Shown here: positions 7,636 through 15,808 of the stretch, in pieces
Layout of the letters: each line of letters begins with the position of its first letter
How positions within the stretch are numbered: the stretch's first letter is position 1
NCBI GenBank assembly: GCA_003650365.1
Contig: QMPA01000002.1
Span: 1 to 53,885, forward strand
DNA: 53,885 nucleotides
Source of the DNA: Bacteroidota bacterium
GTDB lineage: Bacteria; Bacteroidota; Bacteroidia; Bacteroidales; F082
Direction: 5' to 3'
The notes under the pieces: generated by a model
Told to the model about the DNA's origin: nothing
What the model saw: the letters and a program-made list of their open reading frames with translations, nothing else
Databases searched by the model: none
Program-made: the position numbers and the translations under genes

Positions 7636-7713
7636 ACTGACGCGCGGATTTCCCGCGTGCATAATAATTTTGTATCGAATCTTGAGGTACGCGAATATTC
7701 GCGCACCAGGAAT
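7636..7713 (+). repeat. 78-bp direct repeat, right copy
   Basis: This is the second copy of the repeat at 6310-6387, in the same orientation, ending 14 bases before the tonB stop codon on the minus strand. The four changes lie in the spacer between the two internal palindromes and near the 3' end, so both palindromes are preserved. Conservation of the stems could reflect function as structured RNA or DNA, or recent duplication. Confidence 0.8.
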
Positions 7714-7727
7714 GGTGATAATGTAGA

Positions 7728-8645
7728 TTACTTCATCAGAATAAAATTGTAAGTAATACTACCGCGTTGTAATTCTGCGGCTGATGGATCAGCTGTAAAG
7801 GTTGAATTCTTTGCAGCATCTACAGCAATTTTTCGTAGATTGGGATCAAGAACAGTCGTTCCTTTTGACTTGACCTGTGCCTTGGTAACAACGCCCTGAC
7901 GGTTTACCCAAATGTCAACAACAACAGTTCCTTGTTCTTTAAAGTTGGCTGTAGGTTTATCCAAATATTTTGAGCCCCTTCCTCCAAGGCTAAAAGAAAT
8001 GCCGTTGCCTTTTCCACCCTGGCCATCATATTTATCACTGTCTTTAGCACCTTGTGGTTTTCCCTGATCACCCGGTCCTTCGGTGACTCCCTGATTGGTT
8101 CCTTCAGTACTTTTTGAACTTCCGGGATATAAAGCTTTTTGGTTCACTACAGGCTTGGGGTCTTCAACAGGTACTTCTTCGGCAGGCTCTTCTGTAACAA
8201 AAGTAGAATCAATGGTTTCTTCTTCTGGTTCTTCCTCAATAATTTCTTCTTTTACAGGCTCAGGTTCAACTTCTTCCTTGGGTTCTTCAATGATTTCTTC
8301 TGGAGGCTCTTCCTCTTCTTTATCTTCAAGCACGGGTGCTTCTTCAACGTCTTGTGTCAGGTTTTCTTCTTCCTGGGGAACGGGCTCGGGTTCAACGGCT
8401 TGTTGTTTGGGTTGGGGTGGAGGTGTTGGATCTGACTGCGGTGGGGGAGTATCGCTTTGCACATCACCAGAACCGGTATCGGTATAACCCAGGTTGACTT
8501 CAACTCCTTCTTCGCCGGGTAGAGGAAGGGGTGTCCTTAGCGCAAGAAAAAACAAAGCAAGCAATACAAGAAGATGGACAAGGATTGTGCTAATCATTCC
8601 CCTTCTTTTGTCCTTGTCGGAAAATATTTCTTTTAGACTACCCAA
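7728..8645 (-). CDS. tonB: TonB-like energy transducer
   Basis: The 305-residue protein has the TonB layout: a short basic cytoplasmic N-terminus, one transmembrane helix (TILVHLLVLLALFFLAL, about 20-36), a long periplasmic linker very rich in Pro and Glu (about 60-165), a Gly/Lys-rich stretch, and a C-terminal TonB domain (VVVDIWVNRQGVVTKAQV, ending SITYNFILMK). It carries proton-motive force from ExbBD to outer-membrane receptors. The start is TTG at 8645, directly after an in-frame stop. It is preferred over ATG 8597 because the KEIFSDKDKRRG N-terminus is typical of this family. It ends an exbB-exbD-tonB cluster after a 220-bp gap with no visible gene. Confidence 0.9.
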   Translation of the reverse strand: MGSLKEIFSDKDKRRGMISTILVHLLVLLALFFLALRTPLPLPGEEGVEVNLGYTDTGSGDVQSDTPPPQSDPTPPPQPKQQAVEPEPVPQEEENLTQDVEEAPVLEDKEEEEPPEEIIEEPKEEVEPEPVKEEIIEEEPEEETIDSTFVTEEPAEEVPVEDPKPVVNQKALYPGSSKSTEGTNQGVTEGPGDQGKPQGAKDSDKYDGQGGKGNGISFSLGGRGSKYLDKPTANFKEQGTVVVDIWVNRQGVVTKAQVKSKGTTVLDPNLRKIAVDAAKNSTFTADPSAAELQRGSITYNFILMK

Positions 8646-8865
8646 TTAAATTTTCTTTTAAAAGTGAAATGTTTTTGTGTACAACAATAGCAAAAAACCC
8701 CAAAGTTAAAATCCCAAAAATCAATTTTCAAATAACAAATAATTTTCAAAAACTAATTTTCAATGACCGAAACTGTTTGGAATTTTGAAATTTAAACATT
8801 GTGATTTATTTGAGATTTGGTTTTGTCATTTGTATTTTTTTCTGTATCATTTTTTAATACGCATT

Positions 8866-9279
8866 CTATCGTGGCGGCTTGGTTGCCAATATCACCTTGT
8901 GTTTTGTATTGTGTTTATTATTTATCGCATTCACTGCATCAATTACAACAACAATATCCTGAACCGGGGCTGTTTTATCGGCACGCAATACAACCGATGC
9001 TTCGTTTTCATTCCTGATCATGCTGTATAATACATTTTCTAGTTTGGTCGGCTCCACCCTTCTTTCATCCACATAAATATTTCTGGCTTTGTTGATATAA
9101 ACTGTTACCGTTTGCTTCGACATGGTTTTGCTTTCGCTGGAAGGCAACAACAATTTAATGGCATTGGGTGCCACGAGTGTGGAGGTCAGCATGAAGAAAA
9201 TTAATAACAAGAACACCATATCCGACATGGAAGCCATGCTGAACTCGGTATTGCGCTTATTTCGCATTTGAATGGCCAT
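8866..9279 (-). CDS. exbD: Biopolymer transporter ExbD
   Basis: The 137-residue length is normal for ExbD. It has a short cytoplasmic N-terminus, one transmembrane helix (17-35, MSDMVFLLLIFFMLTSTLV) carrying the essential aspartate (Asp20), and a periplasmic domain (VTVYINKARNIYVDERRV, VVLRADKTAPVQDIVVVIDAV). With ExbB it forms the proton-driven inner-membrane motor that energises TonB. It lies 87 bp after exbB; the gap holds a hairpin repeat. Confidence 0.95.
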   Translation of the reverse strand: MAIQMRNKRNTEFSMASMSDMVFLLLIFFMLTSTLVAPNAIKLLLPSSESKTMSKQTVTVYINKARNIYVDERRVEPTKLENVLYSMIRNENEASVVLRADKTAPVQDIVVVIDAVNAINNKHNTKHKVILATKPPR

Positions 9280-9307
9280 AGTTTTTTTATTTTGTTTCTA
9301 ATCGTTT

Positions 9308-9357
9308 TTTCTCCCCCACGGGGGGAGAAATGTCCTCCTGAGCGAAGTCGAAGGAGG
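9308..9357. repeat. Two short hairpins between exbB and exbD
   Basis: A TTTCTCCCCC/GGGGGAGAAA stem (9308-9330) is followed by CCTCCT/AGGAGG arms (9334-9357) around GAGCGAAGTCGA. The 18-mer CCTGAGCGAAGTCGAAGG at 9337-9354 also occurs in the 46-bp repeats at 26664 and, inverted, at 37091. It lacks a T run on the minus strand, so it is more likely a dispersed repeat than a terminator. Confidence 0.55.
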
Positions 9358-9366
9358 TAGAGGGTG

Positions 9367-10059
9367 TCACTTTGCCGGTTCGTGCAATACATCCATAAAT
9401 TCAGTAGCTGTAATTTCCAGTTTGTAAACTACTTTCTGAATACGGGCTACCAGAATATTATAAAAAATATAAGCGGTAATTCCAACAACGAGTCCGCCAA
9501 CTGTTGTAATCATTGCCTGGTAAATTCCGCGTGAAAGCAGTTCAATGTTTATATTATTCCCTGCCATCGACATATCGTAAAAAGCACGAATCATTCCAAT
9601 TACTGTCCCAAGAAATCCCAGCATGGGAGCTGCTCCTGCAATAGTAGCAAGTCCTGCCACATTTTTCTCCAGTTTCGAAACTTCAAGTTTACCTACATTT
9701 TCGATGGCGGTATTGATGTCATTCAGGGGTTTTCCAATGCGTGTCAAACCTTTGTCAATCATTCTGCCAATGGGCGATTTATTCGCTACACAAAGTGCCT
9801 TCGCCGATTCCAGTTTCCCTTCATGAATAAATGTCCGGATATTGTCCATGAAGCCCTTATCCTCACGTGCAGCCCTTCCAATAATGAAATAGCGCTCAAA
9901 GAAAATATAAAATGCAATAACGGAGAGCACGCCGATAATTCCCATTATCCATCCACCGCGTAAAACAAGGTCAAGTATGGGTAATGTAAGTTCCCCTTCT
10001 GTGCCAGCTGCAATCATTTCACCTGTTTCCTGAATCTGTAATATAATTCCTGTAACCAT
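9367..10059 (-). CDS. exbB: MotA/TolQ/ExbB proton channel family protein
   Basis: The 230-residue protein has the three-helix layout of ExbB/TolQ: helix 1 near 35-55 (GWIMGIIGVLSVIAFYIFF), a cytoplasmic loop, helix 2 near 135-160 with the family signature APMLGFLGTVIGMIRAF, and helix 3 near 188-210 (TTVGGLVVGITAYIFYNI). It forms the pentameric channel that lets protons drive ExbD and TonB. It heads the cluster with exbD and tonB. A role in a Tol-Pal-like system is less likely because tonB follows. Confidence 0.93.
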   Translation of the reverse strand: MVTGIILQIQETGEMIAAGTEGELTLPILDLVLRGGWIMGIIGVLSVIAFYIFFERYFIIGRAAREDKGFMDNIRTFIHEGKLESAKALCVANKSPIGRMIDKGLTRIGKPLNDINTAIENVGKLEVSKLEKNVAGLATIAGAAPMLGFLGTVIGMIRAFYDMSMAGNNINIELLSRGIYQAMITTVGGLVVGITAYIFYNILVARIQKVVYKLEITATEFMDVLHEPAK

Positions 10060-10296
10060 AATTCTTCTGTTAAAAAAGATGTAAAAATAAAGCTAAAATG
10101 TGCATGCTGCTACTGTGGTATTTTTATTTTTAACAAGATGCTGTTAATAGTAACTTTAAAACTGTCATTTTATTATTTTGCTGGAGAAAAGCGAGGCTTT
10201 ATTTTAGAATCGGCCTGTTTCTAATTTAGACACTTTATAAATTTGGAACACATCGACACATTTACTTTTAATCGATATTTGGGTCTATTTCTTTAC

Positions 10297-10304
10297 TATT
10301 TTTG
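10297..10304 (+). promoter_or_regulatory. Putative -7 box TATTTTTG for nhaD
   Basis: TATTTTTG fits TAnnTTTG and lies 34 bases before the nhaD ATG. A TTG at 10279-10281 could serve as the -33 element, though the 15-base gap is short. The rest of 10060-10338, between divergent exbB and nhaD, shows no gene. Confidence 0.42.
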
Positions 10305-10338
10305 CGCCCATTATAAACCAACCTAATTTGATGACATC

Positions 10339-11793
10339 ATGTTTATTTTAATGTTAATTATTTTTATTCTTGGGTACACAATGATTGCCCTCGAACACCC
10401 GATTAAAGTTGACAAAGCTGCTTCTGCTTTGCTCACCGGAACAATCTTATGGGCTTTGTATGCGCTGAATTCTACGGGATTATTAGAACTCGGATTCAGT
10501 CCTACTTGGGGAGCCGTTCAACAAATTGGCCATGATATTGTCCAGTTTATTAAACCATCAGTCGATGAGACAAGTTTTAAAAGCCTCTGGGAAGGCCAGG
10601 TTGAATTAGGCCATGATGTGACACATTTCGTACAACACGAGCTAAACCATCACCTGGTTGAAATTGCACAGATTCTTTTCTTCCTTCTTGGTGCGATGAC
10701 CATTGTTGAAACAGTTGATCAACACCAGGGATTTAAATTGATTACCGATAAAATAAAAACAACCAGTAAAGTGAAACTGCTTTGGATACTTAGTTTCCTT
10801 ACTTTCTTCATGTCAGCTACATTAGACAACCTGACAACAACTATTGTATTGGTTGCTTTACTCAGGAAGTTGATAGATGACAAAGAAACAAAGTGGTTTT
10901 TTGCAAGTATGGTCGTACTGGCTGCAAACGCAGGTGGTGCCTGGTCGCCAATTGGTGATGTTACTACCATCATGCTGTGGATTGGGGGACAAATCACCAC
11001 AGTAAATATTATTGCCAAGGTTCTTCTTCCAAGTTTATTTACAATGGTTGTCCCATTAGTAATTGTAAGTTTTACAGTAAAAGGAAATGTTACAAGACCT
11101 GTTCTTGCCAAAGGCGAAACACAGGAGTTTACCACTGCTTTCGAACGCAAACTATTATTAATAATGGGTGTTGCAGCCCTACTATTTGTTCCCGTTTTTA
11201 AAACGGTTACACATCTACCTCCTTTTGTAGGTATGCTATTTGGATTGGGTGTAATTTGGGCAACTACTGAATTCATCCATCGGCATAAGCCCGAGGAGGA
11301 CAAGAGAAAATTAACCGTTATTGGTATCCTAAGAAAAGTTGATACTGCTACTATTTTCTTCTTCATGGGAATTTTACTGGCTGTTGCTGCATTACAATCG
11401 GCAGGCCACCTCGATGTATTGTCAAAGTATTTAGATGAACATTTACATAATGTTTATGCCATTAACCTGATTATTGGTGTGCTGTCAGCGATTGTTGACA
11501 ATGTACCTCTGGTAGCTGGTGCCATGGGAATGTATCCTATTACTGATGCCGCAGAAGCTACAGGTTACGCCGCTAACTTCATTGTTGACGGCACTTTTTG
11601 GGAGTTCTTGGCCTATTGTGCTGGTACAGGTGGAAGTATCCTTATTATTGGATCTGCAGCGGGTGTTGCAGCCATGGGACTGGAAAAAATTGACTTTATC
11701 TGGTATATGAAAAAGATAAGCTTATTGGCACTTATTGGCTATCTTGCCGGAGCAGCAGTTTATTACCTTCAGATAGAAGTCTTTGGGTTTTAA
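10339..11793 (+). CDS. nhaD: Sodium:proton antiporter NhaD
   Basis: The 484-residue polytopic membrane protein has about a dozen hydrophobic segments. Two pseudo-symmetric motifs typical of ion-transporter-superfamily antiporters are present: SATLDNLTTTIV with Asp163 and SAIVDNVPLVAGAMG with Asp387; GGAWSPIGDVTTIMLW lies between. It exports Na+ (or Li+) in exchange for H+ across the inner membrane. It is a single-gene unit closed by a strong terminator. In this window it could interact physiologically with Rnf through the sodium gradient, but that is inference. Confidence 0.93.
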   Translation: MFILMLIIFILGYTMIALEHPIKVDKAASALLTGTILWALYALNSTGLLELGFSPTWGAVQQIGHDIVQFIKPSVDETSFKSLWEGQVELGHDVTHFVQHELNHHLVEIAQILFFLLGAMTIVETVDQHQGFKLITDKIKTTSKVKLLWILSFLTFFMSATLDNLTTTIVLVALLRKLIDDKETKWFFASMVVLAANAGGAWSPIGDVTTIMLWIGGQITTVNIIAKVLLPSLFTMVVPLVIVSFTVKGNVTRPVLAKGETQEFTTAFERKLLLIMGVAALLFVPVFKTVTHLPPFVGMLFGLGVIWATTEFIHRHKPEEDKRKLTVIGILRKVDTATIFFFMGILLAVAALQSAGHLDVLSKYLDEHLHNVYAINLIIGVLSAIVDNVPLVAGAMGMYPITDAAEATGYAANFIVDGTFWEFLAYCAGTGGSILIIGSAAGVAAMGLEKIDFIWYMKKISLLALIGYLAGAAVYYLQIEVFGF

Positions 11794-11817
11794 ACACCAT
11801 TAATTAATGAAATTAAA

Positions 11818-11843
11818 AACCGTCCGAATGGGCGGTTTTTTTT
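11818..11843 (+). terminator. Rho-independent terminator of nhaD
   Basis: The stem AACCGTCC/GGGCGGTT with an AAT-type loop is followed by eight T residues, 24 bases after the nhaD stop. The A-rich flank on the other side may let it act for anmK on the minus strand too, since anmK ends at 11842. Confidence 0.85.
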
Positions 11844-12900
11844 ATGGATTATAAATTGCCCCGGAACTGCTATTGGTAGTTGCTCCAGTTGCTGATGCCA
11901 GGCAATTGTACTCGCCCATGTTTCGAAGTACACCCATAAAAGCAAAAATTAACGCTTCTTTAAAATCAATAATTTCCTTGTCAGGGATGACGATTTCATT
12001 TTTTGTTTCCATCAAAATGGCATTGGTCAGAAATTGATTATGGGCTCCTCCTCCGGTAATCAGTATTTTTCCAGATGAAAAATCTTTTACTGCTTCATTT
12101 ACCTGAAAGGCAATATGCTTCACTACTGTGTAAAGTTTGTCCTCAACAGAGCAGTCGGTATCGTCAAGTATTTTAGTAAATACAGACTGAACGTATTGAT
12201 TGCTTAATGATTTTGGTGATTTATTTTGAAAATAGGGATCGCTGTTCAGCTTATCAAAAAGGGGCCGGTTCAATTTCCCCAATTGGGCAAAACGTCCATT
12301 TTCATCAAAAGGTTTTCCTAACTGAAGGCTTAGAAAATTCAGCAGTTGATTGGCCGGGCACACATCGAAGGCAATCCGGCTACCATTCACATCGTAAGAT
12401 ATATTTGCAATACCACCGATGTTCAAACAGAATTCATATTCTGAAAACAATAGTGAATCTCCAATGGGAACAAGGGGTGCACCCTGTCCTCCCAACTGAA
12501 TGTCTTTAATCCGGAAATCATTTATTGTTTTCACTCCAGTAAATTGGGCAATGGTCTGACCATGCCCCAACTGAAAAGTAAAACCTTTGGCAGGCTCGTG
12601 AAAAATAGTGTGGCCGTGGGAAGCAATTAAATCAGGTTCAATACCATGTTTGTCTAAAAAACCATTCACTGCTTCTGCCAGGAAAATGCCAAAACTGATG
12701 TCGTATTCTACCAATTCTGCAGCACTTTTTGTGGGTAATTCATATAGAATTATTTTCCATTCTTCACTGAATGGAACAGTTTCAGAATGGATGATTTTGT
12801 AATTCCATTTTTTGTCAATTTTATCAAAAGAACAAAAAGTCAAATCGACACCATCCAGCGAGCTACCCGACATAATACCTAAAGCTGTGTGTGTTATCAT
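11842..12900 (-). CDS. anmK: Anhydro-N-acetylmuramic acid kinase
   Basis: The 352-residue protein has the AnmK signatures GIMSGSSLDGVDL (8-20), ASHGHTIFHEP, QLGHGQTIA, LNIGGIANISYD, AFDVCPANQLL and a C-terminal LITGGGAHNQFL. It opens the 1,6-anhydro ring of anhMurNAc released from peptidoglycan and phosphorylates it to MurNAc-6-phosphate, using ATP. It lies 28 bp after murF on the same strand, so cell-wall synthesis and recycling genes are probably co-transcribed. Length and motifs look intact. Confidence 0.96.
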   Translation of the reverse strand: MITHTALGIMSGSSLDGVDLTFCSFDKIDKKWNYKIIHSETVPFSEEWKIILYELPTKSAAELVEYDISFGIFLAEAVNGFLDKHGIEPDLIASHGHTIFHEPAKGFTFQLGHGQTIAQFTGVKTINDFRIKDIQLGGQGAPLVPIGDSLLFSEYEFCLNIGGIANISYDVNGSRIAFDVCPANQLLNFLSLQLGKPFDENGRFAQLGKLNRPLFDKLNSDPYFQNKSPKSLSNQYVQSVFTKILDDTDCSVEDKLYTVVKHIAFQVNEAVKDFSSGKILITGGGAHNQFLTNAILMETKNEIVIPDKEIIDFKEALIFAFMGVLRNMGEYNCLASATGATTNSSSGAIYNP

Positions 12901-12928
12901 ATATTTACGGGTTGCGGGTTTCAGGTTA

Positions 12929-14221
12929 TTAAAGGTCCTTTACAAGTGTTTCCAAGTGCATGCCTCTTGACCCCTTCAATAAAACATTGGCATTTTCAAG
13001 CGGGTTTTTCCGTAAAAATTCTCCAGTCTGTTCTGTAGATTCGAAGAATAAAAATCTGTCTGATTCTTGTTGTTGGTAAAAATCCTTTCCTACAAAAATC
13101 ACATTTCCAAAACTTGTCTCTTCCACCTGCCGAATGATCCTTTTGTGCTCAGCGGGAGAGTCGTTTCCCAACTCAAACATATCACCCAAGATAAGCCATG
13201 GATTCTCTGGTTTGAATGCAACAAAACTTTTTATCGCCTCGCTCAAACTCACGGGATTGGCATTGTAAGCATCGAGAATAATCTTGTTCTTTTCAGTTTT
13301 CAGTTGTTGTGAACGGTTGTTATTCGGGATATAATTAGTGATTGACTGCTTTATATTTTTAGAAGAAATGCCAAACAATAGTCCAACTGCAACAGCAGCC
13401 ATCAGGTTATTGAAATTATAACTTCCGTACATTTTCGTATCACAAAGTAGGTTTTTATTCTCCAAGTGCCATTGTAGTTTTATAAAGGGATGTGTCTCCA
13501 TCAACCTTCCATGCACTTCGCCAGCATTTCTTCCGTAAGTAAAACGCTTCATCCCTGTTGATAATTCCATCAACAATTCGTCATCTGCATTCACTAATGC
13601 TTTCCCATTTGCTTTACGCAAAAACGCAAACAATTCACTCTTTGCTTTAACAACTCCTTCAAAACTTCCAAATCCTTCAAGGTGGGCTTTCCCAATGTTG
13701 GTAATTATACCTGAGTTTGGTTGTGCAATTTCACAGAGTGCTGCAATTTCTCCAATATGATTTGCACCCATTTCTACAATTGCAATTTCTGTTTCTTCCT
13801 TGATGCTTAATAGTGTTAATGGAACTCCGATGTGATTATTGAGATTTCCCTCCGTTGCGATAATTTTTTTTTCGCTTTGCAAGACTGCTGCCGCCAATTC
13901 TTTGGTTGTTGTTTTACCATTTGAGCCTGTTATTGCCAGAACATGAATACCTGTTTTTTCCCGATGATGAGCCGCCAATTGTTGCAATGCTGTCAAGACG
14001 TCCGGGACCAACAAATATTTTTCACTCTTTTTAAAACTCGCATCATCAATTATGGCAAATGCTGCCCCTTTTTGAAGTGCCGTTTCTGCAAATTCGTTTC
14101 CATTAAAATTGTCACCTGACAAGGCAAAAAACAGAGAATCGTGCACATCTTTTCTAGTGTCGATTGAAACTTTTTGACACGCAAGAAACTGGTGATATAA
14201 ATTTTGGATTTGCTTTTCCAT
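12929..14221 (-). CDS. murF: UDP-N-acetylmuramoyl-tripeptide--D-alanyl-D-alanine ligase
   Basis: The 430-residue Mur ligase has the P-loop ITGSNGKTTTKE (97-108), the central VEMGANHIGEI signature of MurF, the GIITNIGKAHLEGFGS block and a C-terminal domain with LILGDMFELG and LLKGSRGMHLE. It adds D-Ala-D-Ala to the UDP-MurNAc-tripeptide precursor in the cytoplasm. It follows gldJ on the same strand, but a strong terminator lies in the 66-bp gap, so murF-anmK may need their own promoter or read-through. murF beside gldJ and porUV is, to my knowledge, a recurring arrangement in gliding Bacteroidota. Confidence 0.96.
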   Translation of the reverse strand: MEKQIQNLYHQFLACQKVSIDTRKDVHDSLFFALSGDNFNGNEFAETALQKGAAFAIIDDASFKKSEKYLLVPDVLTALQQLAAHHREKTGIHVLAITGSNGKTTTKELAAAVLQSEKKIIATEGNLNNHIGVPLTLLSIKEETEIAIVEMGANHIGEIAALCEIAQPNSGIITNIGKAHLEGFGSFEGVVKAKSELFAFLRKANGKALVNADDELLMELSTGMKRFTYGRNAGEVHGRLMETHPFIKLQWHLENKNLLCDTKMYGSYNFNNLMAAVAVGLLFGISSKNIKQSITNYIPNNNRSQQLKTEKNKIILDAYNANPVSLSEAIKSFVAFKPENPWLILGDMFELGNDSPAEHKRIIRQVEETSFGNVIFVGKDFYQQQESDRFLFFESTEQTGEFLRKNPLENANVLLKGSRGMHLETLVKDL

Positions 14222-14232
14222 TTATTAGATAT

Positions 14233-14264
14233 AAAAAAACCCCACTCATTAAAATGAATGGGGT
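14233..14264 (-). terminator. Rho-independent terminator between gldJ and murF
   Basis: On the minus strand the stem ACCCCATTCATT/AATGAGTGGGGT (one mismatch, two-base loop) is followed by seven T residues. It begins 24 bases after the gldJ stop and ends 12 bases before the murF ATG. Confidence 0.85.
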
Positions 14265-14287
14265 AAATGTAATAAATATTGTTCAGA

Positions 14288-15772
14288 TTATTTTCCGGGT
14301 ACCTGGCTTCCAACGCGAATCATTGCGCAGCGGAATCCAATGGTTGATGCGGCTTCATCTTCGTTTAGATATCTTCTAACACCAGGACTCAGGTAGTAAA
14401 CACCGTCATTCCAAGAGCCTCCTTTAACAACACGTGATTTGTCACTGATCAGTGTGGTTATTCCGTAATCATACATCTGGCCTGTACTATTAATATCCGG
14501 ATCATCACCACTAAGCCAATCAGCTTGTACTGCTGACTGGAAATCACCGTCAAGATAATTCACATTATTTGCCTTGCGGTAATTTTTACGATTGGCTGCT
14601 TCTTCAGGTGTAATTTCAACATATTGAATTCTACCGAGGCTGTCTTTTTCAGCAACATTACCATCCATATCTTTCTTTACATTTTTATATATGTTTCCAC
14701 GATATGGATTGTAGTCGGCTACAACTTCGTGTGAAGAAGGACGATATACATCCAACACCCATTCGCTAACATTACCGGCCATATTATAAAGACCATAGTC
14801 GTTTGGCCAATAGGATCCGATAGGAGCGGGTAACGAAGCACCATCATTAAGGTTGCCTGCGACACCCATATAATCACCGTTTCCACGTTTGAAGTTAGCG
14901 ACAAAGCTACCGTAGTATTTACTCTCGTCAGTCCTTACACCATTTCCGTTCCAGGGATATTCTCTCCGCTCAACAACACGATTGTACAAAGTATTCCCTA
15001 TCAGACCGAGTGCTGCATATTCCCATTCGGCTTCAGTGGGAAGTCGGTAACGAGGAAGTAAAATACCATCTTCAAATCGAACAGCCCTTATTCCTGATCC
15101 TTCCTGATTAAGGTCTTCTTTACCTTCTTTAACAAGTCCTTCGTATTGGCCAGCCAGATATGCATCGGTATTAAAATTGTCGGCATTGCTTTGGTCTGGA
15201 TCAAAATCAAGGATACCAGTTTCAATGAGTAGGTTCTCGTTAACACGGTCAGTTCTCCATGCAGCATAATCGTTTGCCTGTATCCAGGAAACGCCTACTA
15301 CAGGATAATATTGAAATGAAGGATGGCGAAAATAAGTATGAATCAATGGTTCGTTATAAGCCAAACGGTCGCGCCAAACTAAAGTGTCGGGCAATGCATT
15401 TTGCACTACCGATGGGTAATCCTGACCGTAAACCCTGTTTAACCAGTAAATATATTCGCGGTAGGCAAGGTTGCTTACCTCCGTCTGGTCAATGTAAAAG
15501 CTGCTTACAGTAACTTTTCTGGGTTGATTATCCCACTCGTAAAACGGGTTTTCTTCTGTCGCTCCCATTGTAAATGTACCACCTTCAATGAGTACAAGCC
15601 CCGGACCTGTAATTTGTTCCTGCGATTCTGCTACTTCAAAACCACCGTTTTCAGGAGTATTGTATTCCCAACCGGTTGTTTGAGAGCGCTGATTACTTTT
15701 GCAGGATGAAGCTAAAACTGCAATGCTTGCAATTCCCAGAATAAATAGGGTTAACTTATTAATTTTTAACAT
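14288..15772 (-). CDS. gldJ: Gliding motility / T9SS lipoprotein GldJ-like
   Basis: The 494-residue protein has a lipoprotein signal (lipobox LASSC, Cys24) and an FGE/sulfatase-modifying-factor-like domain: GPGLVLIEGGTFTMGA, YIDQTEVSNLAYREYI, RYRLPTEAEWEYAALG, YNMAGNVSEWVLDVY and VVKGGSWNDGVYYLSPGVRR through IGFRCAM. The TTGWEYNTPENGGFEV lead-in points to GldJ rather than GldK. GldJ is an outer-membrane lipoprotein needed for the T9SS and, in gliders, motility. It follows porP by 36 bp on the same strand, with porU and porV divergent nearby. The FGE fold here is presumably structural, not catalytic. Confidence 0.88.
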   Translation of the reverse strand: MLKINKLTLFILGIASIAVLASSCKSNQRSQTTGWEYNTPENGGFEVAESQEQITGPGLVLIEGGTFTMGATEENPFYEWDNQPRKVTVSSFYIDQTEVSNLAYREYIYWLNRVYGQDYPSVVQNALPDTLVWRDRLAYNEPLIHTYFRHPSFQYYPVVGVSWIQANDYAAWRTDRVNENLLIETGILDFDPDQSNADNFNTDAYLAGQYEGLVKEGKEDLNQEGSGIRAVRFEDGILLPRYRLPTEAEWEYAALGLIGNTLYNRVVERREYPWNGNGVRTDESKYYGSFVANFKRGNGDYMGVAGNLNDGASLPAPIGSYWPNDYGLYNMAGNVSEWVLDVYRPSSHEVVADYNPYRGNIYKNVKKDMDGNVAEKDSLGRIQYVEITPEEAANRKNYRKANNVNYLDGDFQSAVQADWLSGDDPDINSTGQMYDYGITTLISDKSRVVKGGSWNDGVYYLSPGVRRYLNEDEAASTIGFRCAMIRVGSQVPGK

Positions 15773-15808
15773 CTTTAATAAAAATTGATTGTTTTACTTT
15801 GTTAATAA

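Noticed and set aside
8095-8487. Plus-strand Ser/Gly-rich frame opposite tonB
   Set aside because: It mirrors the Pro/Glu-rich linker of tonB; the opposite strand has the intact TonB domains.
10719-11366. 215-codon minus-strand frame inside nhaD
   Set aside because: Antisense shadow of a well-supported antiporter gene; no recognisable domain.
14288-15772. Formylglycine-generating enzyme / sulfatase maturation role
   Set aside because: The lipoprotein signal, TTGWEYNTPENGGFEV lead-in and T9SS neighbours fit GldJ; no sulfatase genes are nearby.
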